64,000 nt of DNA from Terrabacter sp. Root181 (GTDB lineage: Bacteria; Actinomycetota; Actinomycetes; Actinomycetales; Dermatophilaceae). Positions within the stretch are counted from its first letter, which is position 1, and the number at the start of each line of letters is the position of its first letter. The translations under genes were made by a program, and so were the position numbers. Positions 42,744-52,578 of the stretch are shown piece after piece. The DNA is taken from positions 330,298 to 394,297 of the forward strand of contig NZ_LMHU01000009.1 in assembly GCF_001428505.1 (NCBI RefSeq), read 5' to 3'. The notes beneath the pieces were generated by a model that saw only the letters and a list, made by a program, of their open reading frames with translations, was not told the DNA's origin and ran no database searches.

Positions 42744-43913
42744 ATGCCCACCGACGGCAGCGTGGCCGCACCCGCGAGAGGCCTGCGTCGACAGCCAGGC
42801 ATCGCGCTCGTGGTCGCATGGATGGTGGTGCTGGCCGCGCTGTGTGTTCGCTGGAACGCCTCTGTCACATGGAATTTCGTCGATCTCACAGACTTCTACT
42901 ACGGCGGCGTCTCCGTTCTCGACGGTGTGGACATCTACGCCTCGCGGCCCGGAGTCCTGGCCTTCAACTACCCGCCCTTCGCCGCTGTCGCATTCGTCCC
43001 CCTGGCCGCCATCGGGCTGTCGGCGTCAAAGATCGCCTTCACCGCGGCCACCCTGATCGCCTACAGCGTGTGTCTCATCGCCGTCAGGAAGGCCGTCGGC
43101 GCCCGGTGGGACATCACGATCCTGCTCGGGGCCGCCGGCCTTGCCCTCGAGCCCGTTGTCCGGACGCTGGTTCTCGGCCAGATCGGCGTCATCCTCATGG
43201 CGCTCGTCCTGGCGGACTGCTTCCTGATGCCGGCGCGCTTCCGCGGCCTGCTCGTGGGCATCGCGGCGGGGATCAAGCTCACGCCTGCCCTCTTCGTCGT
43301 CTACTTCCTCCTCCGGCGTGACTGGCGTGCCGCAGCCATCGCGCCAGCGGCCGGCGCTGCGACCGTCGCCGTCGGCTGGCTTGCAGCGCCTGCCTCTTCG
43401 CAGGGCTACTGGCTGGGCGGTTTCGACAAGTTCGACCGCTTCGGCGATCTGGCGTTCTCTCCGGTGAACCAGTCGGTGCGGTCGTTCGTCTCGCGCGCTG
43501 CACCAGAAGCTGCCCCCGCGGTGATGTGGGCCGCGATCGCCGCCGCCGCTGTGCTTGCCCTGGCCGCAGCCGTCCTCCAGGCGCGCCGTGACCATTGGGC
43601 AGGCGTCGGGCTGAGCCTGGCGGGGGCGACGTTGCTCCTGTCTCCCATCTCCTGGACGCATCACTGGGTCTGGGTCGTGCCCACGCTCGTGGCCCTCGTC
43701 CACGCACGGCACCTCATCGCTGCAGGCTTCATGGCGCTGGTGTTCTACGTGGCCCCGATGTGGGCGATCCCGGAGACCGGACCGCTGACCGCGATCCAGC
43801 TGCTCCTCGCCTACGCCTACCTTTGGGTCGCCATCGCTCTGCTGACGGCCTCCGCCGCCAGCGCCCTGGCCCTCCGGCGACGCTCGGACCCGACTGAGAT
43901 CGGCGCATCATGA
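42744..43913 (+). CDS. GT87 (DUF2029) membrane mannosyltransferase-like protein
   Basis: 389 aa from ATG 42744 with GAAGGAG 5 nt upstream. The first loop FVDLTDFYYGGVSVLDGVDIYASRPGVLAFNYPPFAAV carries the DxxxY and FNYPPF signatures; later GIAAGIKLTPALFVVYFLLRRDWRAA and NQSVRSF, LSPISWTHHWVWVVP are diagnostic of GT87 enzymes that use polyprenyl-phosphate-mannose. About ten TM helices, normal length. It starts the rightward glycan cluster, and its stop overlaps the next ATG by 4 bp. Confidence 0.9.
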   Translation: MPTDGSVAAPARGLRRQPGIALVVAWMVVLAALCVRWNASVTWNFVDLTDFYYGGVSVLDGVDIYASRPGVLAFNYPPFAAVAFVPLAAIGLSASKIAFTAATLIAYSVCLIAVRKAVGARWDITILLGAAGLALEPVVRTLVLGQIGVILMALVLADCFLMPARFRGLLVGIAAGIKLTPALFVVYFLLRRDWRAAAIAPAAGAATVAVGWLAAPASSQGYWLGGFDKFDRFGDLAFSPVNQSVRSFVSRAAPEAAPAVMWAAIAAAAVLALAAAVLQARRDHWAGVGLSLAGATLLLSPISWTHHWVWVVPTLVALVHARHLIAAGFMALVFYVAPMWAIPETGPLTAIQLLLAYAYLWVAIALLTASAASALALRRRSDPTEIGAS

Positions 43914-45304
43914 CCAAGGCCGAGACACGCGAGCGCACGACCAGCACAGGCGAGTCCGGACCCATCCCGATCGCCGTGCTGGTCGCGCTCGGCACTGCTG
44001 CGTGCGTCGTCGCCTGGGTTTCGGTGGTGGGCTCCGACTCACTGTGGCTGAGTGCCCTGGGTGACACGATCCGCGCCGATCGCCAGATCCCCGTGGGCGT
44101 GCCCTTCGCGGCTGCGCCGTCCGGCGAGTGGGTCAACACGACGGCACTCGGGCAGCTCGTCTTCTCCGTCCTCTACCTCGGCGGCAGCATCGGCATCGTC
44201 GCCGCTCAGGTTGTCGCGGTCACCTGGACCTTGTGGCTCCTCGTCACCGAGGCCGGGCAGCGCGGATCGCGGGCGCTCGGGACCGTGTCGGCGCTGCTGC
44301 TCGTCTTGGTCGGTGGCGCCGCGCCCCTGCTGATCGCGCGGGCGCAGCTTCTGTCCCTCGTGCCCTACGCCGCCCTGCTCGTGCTCGTTCGCCGCGAGCA
44401 CGATCGCCCGTCGCGGTTGATCTGGATGGCCGTTCCGCTCATCGCCCTGTGGGGCAACCTCCACGGTGCGGTGCTGGTCGGTGTCGCCGTCCTCGGCTGC
44501 TACCTGGCCTTCTCGCGGCTGCGCCGCGACCCCTGGACGGCCGTCGGGGTGGGATTCGCCGCACTCGCTGCCGCGTGCCTCAACCCGGGTCTCCTCCGAG
44601 CGCCGCGGTACTACATCGGTGTCTTCACCGGCGCTGCGACCAGCGACGACTCAGGCATGTGGAGCCGGCTGAGCCTGTCGAACATCTTCGACGTCCTGCT
44701 CCTTGTCGCGTCGATCTGCCTGGGCTACATGGCATTTCGTCGCCGCCGACCCCTTTGGGAGTATGCCGCGGCGTTGGGTCTCGCCGGAGCGACGGTCCTC
44801 GCTGCCCGCCACGGCATCTGGCTGATGCTGATCCTGCTCGTCCCTGCAGCGCTGAGCATGCCGTCGCGTGGCGACGCAGCCGCATCGGAGGCCCCATCCA
44901 CACTCGCGCGTGCGGCCACCATCGTTGCCTGCGTCGTCGTCGCAGCCTGCCTGCTCGGGGTCCGGGCTCCCACGTTCCGCGCGGCCGACGCAGAAGCAGC
45001 ACGGCTCGCCGATGCCACGCGCGGGGAGGTCGTGCTGGTCGCCGAGCCCCTTGCCGAGTCGATGGCAGCAGCCGGCACCACCGTGTGGGTGAGCAACCCG
45101 CTCGACGCGTTCGACCACGCCGACCAGACGGCATACCTCGCGTTCATGAACGGCGACGCGGCAGGTGCCGCACGCGCGCTCGCCCAAGCGGAGGTCGTCG
45201 TGGCGTTGCCCGGCTCCGCGCAGGCCGCTGCCGCGCAGGCTACTGGCCTGACCCAGGGGACCAAGGTCGGGACCTACGCCCTGTTCAGGCGCAGCTCAGG
45301 GTAG
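43910..45304 (+). CDS. Polytopic membrane protein, GT-C-like
   Basis: 464 aa. An acidic first loop (VGSDSLWLSALGDTIRADRQIPVGVPFA) follows TM1; about eleven TM helices in total and a ~100-residue extracytoplasmic C-terminus (ADATRGEVVLVAEPLAESMAAAGTTVWV..). The layout resembles the protein at 32608 although sequence identity is low. It is translationally coupled to the GT87 gene and converges on the acyltransferase at 45296 with a 9-bp overlap. The substrate is unknown. Confidence 0.68.
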   Translation: MTKAETRERTTSTGESGPIPIAVLVALGTAACVVAWVSVVGSDSLWLSALGDTIRADRQIPVGVPFAAAPSGEWVNTTALGQLVFSVLYLGGSIGIVAAQVVAVTWTLWLLVTEAGQRGSRALGTVSALLLVLVGGAAPLLIARAQLLSLVPYAALLVLVRREHDRPSRLIWMAVPLIALWGNLHGAVLVGVAVLGCYLAFSRLRRDPWTAVGVGFAALAAACLNPGLLRAPRYYIGVFTGAATSDDSGMWSRLSLSNIFDVLLLVASICLGYMAFRRRRPLWEYAAALGLAGATVLAARHGIWLMLILLVPAALSMPSRGDAAASEAPSTLARAATIVACVVVAACLLGVRAPTFRAADAEAARLADATRGEVVLVAEPLAESMAAAGTTVWVSNPLDAFDHADQTAYLAFMNGDAAGAARALAQAEVVVALPGSAQAAAAQATGLTQGTKVGTYALFRRSSG

Positions 45305-46429
45305 GGGTGTCGAGCTGGACAGCGGGGGGACGCGGCTTCCGTGCGAACTCGTGCTGGCAGTGCTGGCTGCAGGCCGCCTAACCCTCGTGACCAGGCGCCG
45401 CCGAGCCCACAGCTCGACGGGGCGCTCGTAGAGCGAGTAGACCAGCCATGAGCTGGTAATGATGAGGGCCACGACCGCGACACCGACGACGAACGCTGGT
45501 GCACCACGCAACCCGTGGACGTGATCATGAAGCGCCGCCAGGATCACGCCGTGAACCAGGTACAGAGCAAAGGACCACTGCCCCAGGGCGACTGCACGAC
45601 GGGACGCAAAGAGGGACCGTCCCCCGTCGAGTTCGTGACCTGCAAACGCCGCGATGAGCAGGCCGAACGGCAGGACCATGATCGCCGAGAACAGCCACAT
45701 CTGTTGCGCACCAGTCCGGCCGGCTGTCTGGACAACCAGGACCAGGAGGTAGGTCGAGATGACCAGAGCGGCCGCCGCGATGGGGCGCACACCCACGCGC
45801 CACCCCTGTCGGACAGCCAGGGCGATCAGGATGCCGACCGCGAAGTCAGTGAGCCGGAACAGCGGTACGTGGTAGAGGTACTCCCCCAACGACGGCCACA
45901 GACCGCTCGCCAGCACGCCAAGGCCCAGGGTGCAGGCAATGATGCCGACCGCCCACCTGATGGGGTGCATGGCCCGTTGCAGGACGGCGAACAGCAAGGG
46001 GAAGCAGGCATAGAAGAAGACCTCGCAGGAGAGCGACCACGAGGCGCCGACGAACGACAGGTGGACGGCCGCATCCGGAGACCAGGCCTGGACGAGGGCG
46101 AGGTTGAAGGGAAGGGCCGACCAGTCCAGCCCTGACCTCAGAAGCATCAGCAGCATTGCGAGCGCCGTCAGCGCATGTAGGGGGTAGATCCTGGCCGCTC
46201 TGCGCCCATAGAACTCGGATATGCGTGACGTCGAGGTCCATCCGTAGGCGAGCACGAAGCCGCTGAGGACGAAGAAGAAGGTGACCCCGACGTAGCCGGC
46301 CTGGGCGACATACACGATCCCCAGCAGTCCCGGCAAGGCCAAAGGCAGATGGTGAAGGAGGACCACAGCCGCCGCGACGAAACGCAGGCCTGTGAGCGCC
46401 TTCAACTGCACCGGCTTCACCACCGACAC
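45296..46429 (-). CDS. Acyltransferase 3 family membrane protein
   Basis: 377 aa from GTG 46429, just ahead of the conserved KPVQLKALTGLRFVAAAVVLLHH; an upstream ATG at 46519 would add 30 Arg-rich residues but has no ribosome-binding site. Conserved blocks: LLHHLPLALPG (His region), VGVTFFFVLSGFVLAY, FYGRRAARIYPLH and ASWSLSCEVFFYACFPLL. About ten TM helices. It likely O-acylates a sugar of the surface glycan. The C-terminal tail is Ser/Arg-rich. Confidence 0.87.
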   Translation of the reverse strand: MSVVKPVQLKALTGLRFVAAAVVLLHHLPLALPGLLGIVYVAQAGYVGVTFFFVLSGFVLAYGWTSTSRISEFYGRRAARIYPLHALTALAMLLMLLRSGLDWSALPFNLALVQAWSPDAAVHLSFVGASWSLSCEVFFYACFPLLFAVLQRAMHPIRWAVGIIACTLGLGVLASGLWPSLGEYLYHVPLFRLTDFAVGILIALAVRQGWRVGVRPIAAAALVISTYLLVLVVQTAGRTGAQQMWLFSAIMVLPFGLLIAAFAGHELDGGRSLFASRRAVALGQWSFALYLVHGVILAALHDHVHGLRGAPAFVVGVAVVALIITSSWLVYSLYERPVELWARRRLVTRVRRPAASTASTSSHGSRVPPLSSSTPLP

Positions 46430-46610
46430 AACCCACCCCCCCGGTGCCTGATCAGGTGCGCCGGTACGGCGCCGCCTGCGCGGCAAGGTACTGCGGCGGG
46501 AGATCCCAGAACTTGGCATTGGAGGGGATTCGCATGAATCTCGTGGCGCAATTACCTACAAAGAGGCCCATAAGGTGCATGTGAGCGGAGTGAGTCATCC
46601 GGGCGTGAGG

Positions 46611-47843
46611 TCAGGGCCCGGGCCGGGAGTCGTCGGTCCAGACGACGAGCATGGTGCTGACGTACCAGCGCTGGCACAGCAGGAGCAGCACGAGCAAAGC
46701 AGCGACCCACAGGAGCGTGTGGCGCGTCATGGTGCGTGGGGTCCCGGCCATCATCACGGGCAGGGTCGGCGTGAGCAGCAGGTAGCGGAAGACCGCGGGA
46801 AGGAACGGGGTCAGCGCGAAGAGATAGGCGGGATAGGCCACCGACCAGGCGCGCAGCTCAGGTGCCCAGACGCGAGCCCGGGGACTCAGCATGAACGCCG
46901 TCAGCAGCAGGACGACGACTGCGATGAACACGGGACCGCCGACGCCGACCAGGTGGTAGGTGTCCTCGAACCATCCGAGGTAGAGGCTGCGCTGCCCCGA
47001 GCTCCGCTCCATCCCAGCCTGTGGCCCGATGAACACGGAGGCCAGGAGCATCCATGCCACGACGCCGAACACTGTGCAGAAGGCTACGACCGCAATGCCG
47101 AGGGCGTCCTTTGGACGTGTCTTCCAGAAGGGGCCCTCACGTCGATAGCGCAGCCATGCATGCACGACCACGGCGAGCAGAAGTGGCAGCGTGACGATCC
47201 GGGTCATCGAGAGAGCCAAGACTGCGACAGCAGCCCATCCGTAACGTCGATCGACAAGAAGGTTGAGGGCCGCCATCAGGAAGAAGAGCGCCAGTGACTC
47301 GCTGTAGGCCACCTGCAGGAGCGGGGCGGCCACCCAGAAGGACGAGAAGAGGACCGTCACTGACGCCAGGAACTGACCGCCTGTCCGGGCCACGAGCCGA
47401 TACATGAGCACCATGGCTGCCGCGCCGGCGAGACAGCTGACGATGGTCGCCGCCACCGGGAAAGACAGTGACGTGATCATCATGACCAGGCGAACGATCA
47501 TGGGGTACGCCGGCGGAAAGGCCCACGCCCACAGGGTGTCCCACACCTCCTGAGGACTGGCTCCAGGCGACGGGTGCTGATAGCCGTCCGTGGCGATCTG
47601 CCGGTACCACTGCCCGTCCCAGTTCGAGACGACACCCAGGTAGCCAGGGTCGGCCGGTGACGGCTCGTAGACGTAGTAGTCGTCGCGGGCCTGCGACAAG
47701 GCGACTTGGTGGCTCGCCGACAGGAAGATGAAGAGGGTGTCGACGAGTCGGGAGGCGGTGAAGATCGCCAGGGGGATGAGGAACCACCGTCGCCCCAAGT
47801 GCCTTGCCGCCGCCTCCTGAAGGCGGCTCCCCACCTGGACCAT
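46611..47843 (-). CDS. PIG-V-like / actinobacterial membrane mannosyltransferase
   Basis: 410 aa from ATG 47843 with GAGAGGAAA upstream. WDGQWYRQIATDGYQHP in the first large loop matches the WDxxWYxxIAxxGY signature of PIG-V-type GT-C mannosyltransferases and related actinobacterial proteins; FPPAYPMIVRL follows. Ten or so TM helices. It would act on the outer face with a polyprenyl-linked sugar donor. It is divergent from the GT2 gene at 47939 with 95 bp between. Confidence 0.8.
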   Translation of the reverse strand: MVQVGSRLQEAAARHLGRRWFLIPLAIFTASRLVDTLFIFLSASHQVALSQARDDYYVYEPSPADPGYLGVVSNWDGQWYRQIATDGYQHPSPGASPQEVWDTLWAWAFPPAYPMIVRLVMMITSLSFPVAATIVSCLAGAAAMVLMYRLVARTGGQFLASVTVLFSSFWVAAPLLQVAYSESLALFFLMAALNLLVDRRYGWAAVAVLALSMTRIVTLPLLLAVVVHAWLRYRREGPFWKTRPKDALGIAVVAFCTVFGVVAWMLLASVFIGPQAGMERSSGQRSLYLGWFEDTYHLVGVGGPVFIAVVVLLLTAFMLSPRARVWAPELRAWSVAYPAYLFALTPFLPAVFRYLLLTPTLPVMMAGTPRTMTRHTLLWVAALLVLLLLCQRWYVSTMLVVWTDDSRPGP

Positions 47844-47938
47844 GGTCGACGTTTCCTCTCGCGTGCGGACCGCTCGGGCTACCCTGCCACTCAGGAATGC
47901 GTTATGTCGTGCTTTTGTCGAAGTAGTCCCGGGGTGGA

Positions 47939-48964
47939 ATGAACGTCCGAGCGTCCATCGTCATTGTGGGCTTCGGCGCCGAAGAGTTCCTCGAGGACTG
48001 TCTGGACGCCGCCCAAGGCGTCGCCGCCTCCGAGGACGAGATCCTGCTCGTGGACAACGGCATTGACCACGCCGACAAGCGCCGGGTCGACTGGCCGGAT
48101 CGCATCCGGGTCCTGCGACCAGGCACCAACCTCGGCTTTGCTGGTGGCGTGAACCACGCCGTTGCGGAGAGCTTCGGCGAGTTCGTGGTCCTGCTCAACT
48201 CGGACGCGATCGTCCGCGCAGGCGCGATCGACGCGCTGCTCTCGGCTTCAGATGCGACCCCGGCGACGATCGCAACGGGGTGTCTCCGTCTGGCCGAAGC
48301 CCCGGACCTGGTGAACTCCGCGGGCAACCCGATGCACTTCACCGGGGTGTGCTGGGCTGGTGGCTACGGCGAACCGGCGTCGAGCCACGCCGAGCGGCGA
48401 CATGTGGCGACCGCGAGCGGCGGATTCATGGCGATCCGCCGCACGGCGTGGGATGACTTACAGGGGTTCAACGAGGCCTATTTCGCCTATCACGAGGACG
48501 CGGAGCTGAGCGCACGCGTGTGGCTCATGGGCGGCCAGGTTGTCTTCGTCCCAGATGCCGTGGCCCTGCATCACTACGACTTCTCACGCAACGCGCGCAA
48601 GATGTACCTGCTGGAGCGCAACCGCTTGATCACCGTGCTCACCGTCTATCCGAGCGGCCTTCGCCGCCGGGTTCTGCCCGCTCTGGCTTTGTCCGAGCTC
48701 GGCCTGCTGGCCGTCGCGGCGCGAGAGGGATGGCTTGCGAACAAGACGGATGCCTACCGCTGGTTGTGGGAGCACCGCCGCGACCTGCGGCGGCGCCGGG
48801 CCGCCGTCCAACACACCTGGGTCCGCGACCCCGATGCCCTCACGCCGCTGCTGGCCTCGCGGATCGAGCCTGCGATGATCGACCACCCACCGCTTCTGAA
48901 GGTCGCCAACGCCGGGATGAGCGCGTACTGGCGTCTGATGCGGCCCCGAACGAGCGCCCGATGA
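47939..48964 (+). CDS. GT2 family glycosyltransferase (rhamnosyl/galactofuranosyl-like)
   Basis: 341 aa. GT-A fold: SIVIVGFGAEEFLEDCLDA, LLVDNGI, NLGFAGGVNHAV, VVLLNSDAIV (metal-binding D-x-D equivalent) and FNEAYFAYHEDAELSARVW, the typical ED acceptor motif of WbbL/GlfT-like enzymes. The C-terminus is a long amphipathic helix region. It uses a nucleotide-sugar in the cytoplasm to extend a lipid-linked glycan. Its stop overlaps the next start as ATGA. Confidence 0.9.
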   Translation: MNVRASIVIVGFGAEEFLEDCLDAAQGVAASEDEILLVDNGIDHADKRRVDWPDRIRVLRPGTNLGFAGGVNHAVAESFGEFVVLLNSDAIVRAGAIDALLSASDATPATIATGCLRLAEAPDLVNSAGNPMHFTGVCWAGGYGEPASSHAERRHVATASGGFMAIRRTAWDDLQGFNEAYFAYHEDAELSARVWLMGGQVVFVPDAVALHHYDFSRNARKMYLLERNRLITVLTVYPSGLRRRVLPALALSELGLLAVAAREGWLANKTDAYRWLWEHRRDLRRRRAAVQHTWVRDPDALTPLLASRIEPAMIDHPPLLKVANAGMSAYWRLMRPRTSAR

Positions 48965-49929
48965 GACTTCACGGTCAAGGCGCCATCCTTATGGGGGTCT
49001 ACCGGCCGGACCCCGCCCTGCTAGAGCGCCAAATCATCTCGATCGCAGGCCAATCCGTGTGGGATTGGACCTGCACGATCGCTGTTGATGACACATTGCC
49101 TGAGAGCGTGGCTTTGGTGGAACAGTTCGTCGCTGGGGACGCCAGGTTCGTGATCGTGAAACGCGAGGAGAACCTCGGCGCCTACCTCAACTACGAGCAT
49201 TTGATCGGTGGTGTCGACAAGGAACAGACTTGGGTTGCAATCGCCGATCAGGACGACTATTGGTATCCAAACAAGCTTGAGACCCTCCTTCGCTCGCTAG
49301 AGAATACTGGTGCGCCTGCAATCGTCGGCCGTGCGATGGTTAAGGACTCGTACGGCAGGGTTTACGGAGTTACTCGTCGTCGACCCGGAGACCTGATATC
49401 GCTACTCCTTCTCAATCAGGTAAGCGGCGGGCTAATGATCATGCGCGGCGAAGTCGCCCGGACTGCGGTTCCGTTCCCGCCAGAAATACCACGCGCGCTG
49501 CCCGATCACTGGCTTGCCGTTTGGGCCTCGACATGGGGTCACATCAACTTCAGCGACGAAGTAATTCAGGACTACCTGCAACACCCCGGCAACTTGGTCG
49601 GCGAAGCGTCCCTGCCACCGCTAATTGGCACGACACGCAAGGCCGTGCGCGACTCGAGCATCGTCCGCAGTCTCGTCGTCGACACTTGGCGCTGGCGGGT
49701 CGCCATGGCGGCAACGCTTCTCGACCGCGTCCCCGATGCCCACAGCTCTGCTGACCTCCTGTCGATCGGACACGGGGGCCTATCCCTCCCGCTGCTCAGG
49801 ACCGTGACTGCCCGCCTCGTGCGACGAGACACACCGATTCGCGTCGCGGCTGCGCTCCTGCTGGGAGCGGCAGCAGACAGGTGGAGACCAATCTGCGCCT
49901 GGGTTACACGAGTTTTCCCGTTCCGCTGA
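48961..49929 (+). CDS. GT2 family glycosyltransferase
   Basis: 322 aa from ATG 48961 (4-bp overlap upstream). GAILMGVYRPDPALLERQIISIAGQSVWDWTCTIAVDD, ARFVIVKREENLGAYLNYEHLI and AIADQDDYWYPNKLE (DQDD nucleotide-sugar/metal motif) are GT2 hallmarks. Compared with its neighbour, codon use shifts towards A/T-ending codons (TTG, AAT, ATT, ATA) from this gene on, marking the left part of a lower-GC segment. Acceptor and donor are unknown. Confidence 0.87.
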   Translation: MRLHGQGAILMGVYRPDPALLERQIISIAGQSVWDWTCTIAVDDTLPESVALVEQFVAGDARFVIVKREENLGAYLNYEHLIGGVDKEQTWVAIADQDDYWYPNKLETLLRSLENTGAPAIVGRAMVKDSYGRVYGVTRRRPGDLISLLLLNQVSGGLMIMRGEVARTAVPFPPEIPRALPDHWLAVWASTWGHINFSDEVIQDYLQHPGNLVGEASLPPLIGTTRKAVRDSSIVRSLVVDTWRWRVAMAATLLDRVPDAHSSADLLSIGHGGLSLPLLRTVTARLVRRDTPIRVAAALLLGAAADRWRPICAWVTRVFPFR

Positions 49930-50048
49930 CAGGTTCGCAACACGACGGCACCATGCAAGCAGCGGCGCCAAGGGACCAAACCGCACCCATCACCTCCGGG
50001 GATCCAGTGGTTATCAGCCAACGTCAAGACCATGAGTACGCCGGCCGG

Positions 50049-50765
50049 ATGCGCCGGACTCTTGTGGTGGTGCCTGCCTTCAACGAAGAGGCCGCGATCG
50101 GTGGCGTCCTGCAGGAGATCCGCTCGGCCTTGCCTCACTGTGACGTCGTGGTTGTTGATGATGGGTCGACGGACACAACGTCCCAGGTCGCCGCCGAGCA
50201 CGCGACCGTGGCGAGGCTTCCCTTCAACCTCGGGGTCGGGGGCGCTATGCGAACCGGCTTCAAGTACGCAGCTCTCCATGGCTACGACGCAGTGGTACAG
50301 ATTGACGCCGATGGCCAGCACGACCCCCGCCAGGCAGCCGCTCTCCTTGCCCAACTGGACGTGACTGATGTTGTCATCGGCTCCCGGTTTGGACCGGATT
50401 CCGATTACCTTGTTCCACGCCACCGGAAGGCGGCAATGCGGCTGCTAGCCACCGTCGTGAGCCGCGTCGCCATGACCCCATTGACCGATGCCACCTCCGG
50501 CTTCAGGGCACACTCTCGACGAGCCATCCACGTCTTTGCACAACACTATCCCTGCGAGTATTTGGGGGACACCGTCGAGTCTCTGGCTATCGCACGTAAG
50601 TCCGGGCTGTCCGTTAGCGAGGTCAGTGTCACCATGCGTGCTCGTGTCACTGGACGGGCAAGCCAGGGATCCGTGTCGTCAACCCGATACGTGGCCCGGG
50701 TGCTCTTAACGACGGCGCTCGGAGTGGTCCGCCGTTGGCCCGTGACCGGACAGCTCCCGTCATGA
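50049..50765 (+). CDS. Polyprenyl-phosphate-type GT2 glycosyltransferase (DPM1-like)
   Basis: 238 aa from ATG 50049, directly at the conserved MRRTLVVVPAFNEEAAIGGVL; GTG 50007 (with GGGG upstream) and ATG 49953 are alternative starts. VVVDDGSTDTTSQVA, FNLGVGGAMRTGFKYA and QIDADGQHDPRQ are typical of dolichyl/undecaprenyl-phosphate sugar transferases. It probably loads a sugar onto polyprenyl phosphate to feed the GT-C enzymes of this cluster. Pairing with the DUF2304 gene (4-bp overlap) is a recurrent arrangement. Confidence 0.88.
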   Translation: MRRTLVVVPAFNEEAAIGGVLQEIRSALPHCDVVVVDDGSTDTTSQVAAEHATVARLPFNLGVGGAMRTGFKYAALHGYDAVVQIDADGQHDPRQAAALLAQLDVTDVVIGSRFGPDSDYLVPRHRKAAMRLLATVVSRVAMTPLTDATSGFRAHSRRAIHVFAQHYPCEYLGDTVESLAIARKSGLSVSEVSVTMRARVTGRASQGSVSSTRYVARVLLTTALGVVRRWPVTGQLPS

Positions 50766-51136
50766 TTGAAGGCTTTGGCGTCGCTCTTGTCGGAGCTGTC
50801 GTGGTTGTCGGCGTCATCTTCGAGATGTTGCGACGACGCTACGTTCGAGGCCGGTTTGCAATTGTCTGGCTCGTCGTAGCGGGCGCAACGATCATTCTTG
50901 CGGTGGCTCCCGGCCTCCTCGAGTGGGCGGCGGGCATCGTCGGCGTCCGAGTCCCCCTCAATCTACTCTTCTTTGTAGGCTTTCTCGGACTAATGCTCAT
51001 CATCATTCAGTTGACCGCTGCAATCGGAAGACTTGAGCAGCGTACTCGCGCACTGGCAGAGCAGGTCGCGCTCATGGACGCGCAGCGGAAGGAGCTTTCG
51101 CCGAACTCACTGGATGGTGACGGGCCGGCAAAGTGA
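50762..51136 (+). CDS. DUF2304 family small membrane protein
   Basis: 124 aa from ATG 50762. Three TM helices (GVALVGAVVVVGVIFEML, FAIVWLVVAGATIILAVAPGLLEWAAGIVGV, LLFFVGFLGLMLIIIQLTAAI) followed by a coiled-coil tail (RLEQRTRALAEQVALMDAQRKEL) define DUF2304. Such proteins accompany polyprenyl-phosphate GT2 enzymes and are thought to assist or anchor them. Start and stop overlap both neighbours by 4 bp. Confidence 0.9.
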   Translation: MIEGFGVALVGAVVVVGVIFEMLRRRYVRGRFAIVWLVVAGATIILAVAPGLLEWAAGIVGVRVPLNLLFFVGFLGLMLIIIQLTAAIGRLEQRTRALAEQVALMDAQRKELSPNSLDGDGPAK

Positions 51137-52578
51137 CCGGTATCCATAACCTGCGGTTGGCGTACCAACGTGCACCCGCGCTCATCAGCATGGGCGTTGG
51201 AACTGGACTCGTCCTAGTGCTCGGCGCCGCCAGGATGAAGATTGTCGCCGTCAACCTCGGGGCAACCGGCTTAGGCGAGTTGGGGCTTCTCGTGACTGGT
51301 GTCGGGGCCGTTGCCACGACGCTCGGGCTCGGCCTGGGAACCGGTGCGGTTGTGCCCCTGGCCTCGAGCGCGGCTGACGCGTCCCGCCACCAATCCGTAC
51401 TTTCTGCTCTCCGCTGGAGCACCTGGGTACTTTCGTTGGCCGGGGGAGCCCTCTCATACCTCGGCTGGATGGCATTCGGGCCGACCTTCATGGAGGCGAC
51501 CAAGACCGAAATAGCCTTTGCCTTCGCTGTGGCAGTGGCCGCGACGATCTTGGCCTCGCGCTTTACGGCCATCCTCAGCGGCTCATCCTCGTATGTTTTG
51601 CTCGCTGTGGCCCAAGTCGGAGCCGGCTTGGTCGCCACTTTGTTTTTGTGGTCCGCACGCGACGCATCTGCTGCAAGGGTACTTCAGGTGGCGATATCCG
51701 CGCCCGCGGTCTCTCTGTTGGTCATATGCGCCACGGCGGCCCGACATGCGATGCAAAGCGCTCGCGAGCGTCACGACACGGTCGGCCCGAACTGGCTACC
51801 TGAGCTTCGGGGCATGTTGGGCCTAGGCGCTGCGGTCGCTGTTTCGGCCGTCCTCATGAACTCCAGCCAGTTTTTTGCTACGGCCTGGATCGCGACCCGG
51901 GTAGGAGGAACCGAGGCGGGGATCTTCCAAGGAACGTGGGCGATCGCCGCGCTGTACCTGGCATTTGTACTCGCCGCTCTCAACGCCGACTTCCTGCCAC
52001 GCCTTTCCCATCTGCGCTCGAGCGCAACCCGACAGTCAAGGGCGGCAGCAAAGGAGATCGAGAGACTGCTCATCGTCACGACGCCCCTCATTCTTGCGCT
52101 CTCAGCCTGTGCCCCCTGGGTGCTCGCCCTGCTCTACTCAGGGGACTTCGCCTCCGGGGGCACAATGCTGCGATGGTTCCTGATCGGTGACCTTTTCAAA
52201 GTCATGGCGTGGCCTCTGTCATACGTCTTGCTCGCTCGGGCGTTGAAGACCGCCTACATCCTCAGCGAGCTCGCTTGGAGCGCCACCTTCGTCGTGATGG
52301 TCGTGTTGCTGGTTCCGCTGGGCGTGGACTTGGCGGGCATGGCGTACGCGATGGCCAACATCGTGTTCTTCGCGCAGCTCGCGATCCGCACTCGCTATTG
52401 TCCTAGTACGCACCTAATTGTTCCCGTCCTCGCGACAGGATGCGCCCTTGGAGCGGCAGCCATCTTCTCTGAGGCGGAGTCCGTCTCCCCACTGGCACTG
52501 ATCGCGGCGGGTGTCGCCGCTATCTACTCTGCAGTCCGCCTCTTTAAGGAACGAGATGTCAGGTCGCACACAGGCTGA
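51133..52578 (+). CDS. Wzx-like polysaccharide flippase (MOP superfamily)
   Basis: 481 aa from GTG 51133 (GTGA overlap). About twelve to fourteen TM helices; VNLGATGLGELGLLVTGVGAVATTLGLGLGTGAVV and FFATAWIATRVGGTEAGIFQGTWAIAALYLAFVLAALNADFLPRLS (quoted as separate blocks of the family; the second spans ~235-295) match polysaccharide-transport MATE-like proteins. It would flip a lipid-linked oligosaccharide across the membrane. No Wzy polymerase is recognised nearby, so the glycan may be a non-polymeric unit or the polymerase lies elsewhere. Confidence 0.87.
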   Translation: MTGIHNLRLAYQRAPALISMGVGTGLVLVLGAARMKIVAVNLGATGLGELGLLVTGVGAVATTLGLGLGTGAVVPLASSAADASRHQSVLSALRWSTWVLSLAGGALSYLGWMAFGPTFMEATKTEIAFAFAVAVAATILASRFTAILSGSSSYVLLAVAQVGAGLVATLFLWSARDASAARVLQVAISAPAVSLLVICATAARHAMQSARERHDTVGPNWLPELRGMLGLGAAVAVSAVLMNSSQFFATAWIATRVGGTEAGIFQGTWAIAALYLAFVLAALNADFLPRLSHLRSSATRQSRAAAKEIERLLIVTTPLILALSACAPWVLALLYSGDFASGGTMLRWFLIGDLFKVMAWPLSYVLLARALKTAYILSELAWSATFVVMVVLLVPLGVDLAGMAYAMANIVFFAQLAIRTRYCPSTHLIVPVLATGCALGAAAIFSEAESVSPLALIAAGVAAIYSAVRLFKERDVRSHTG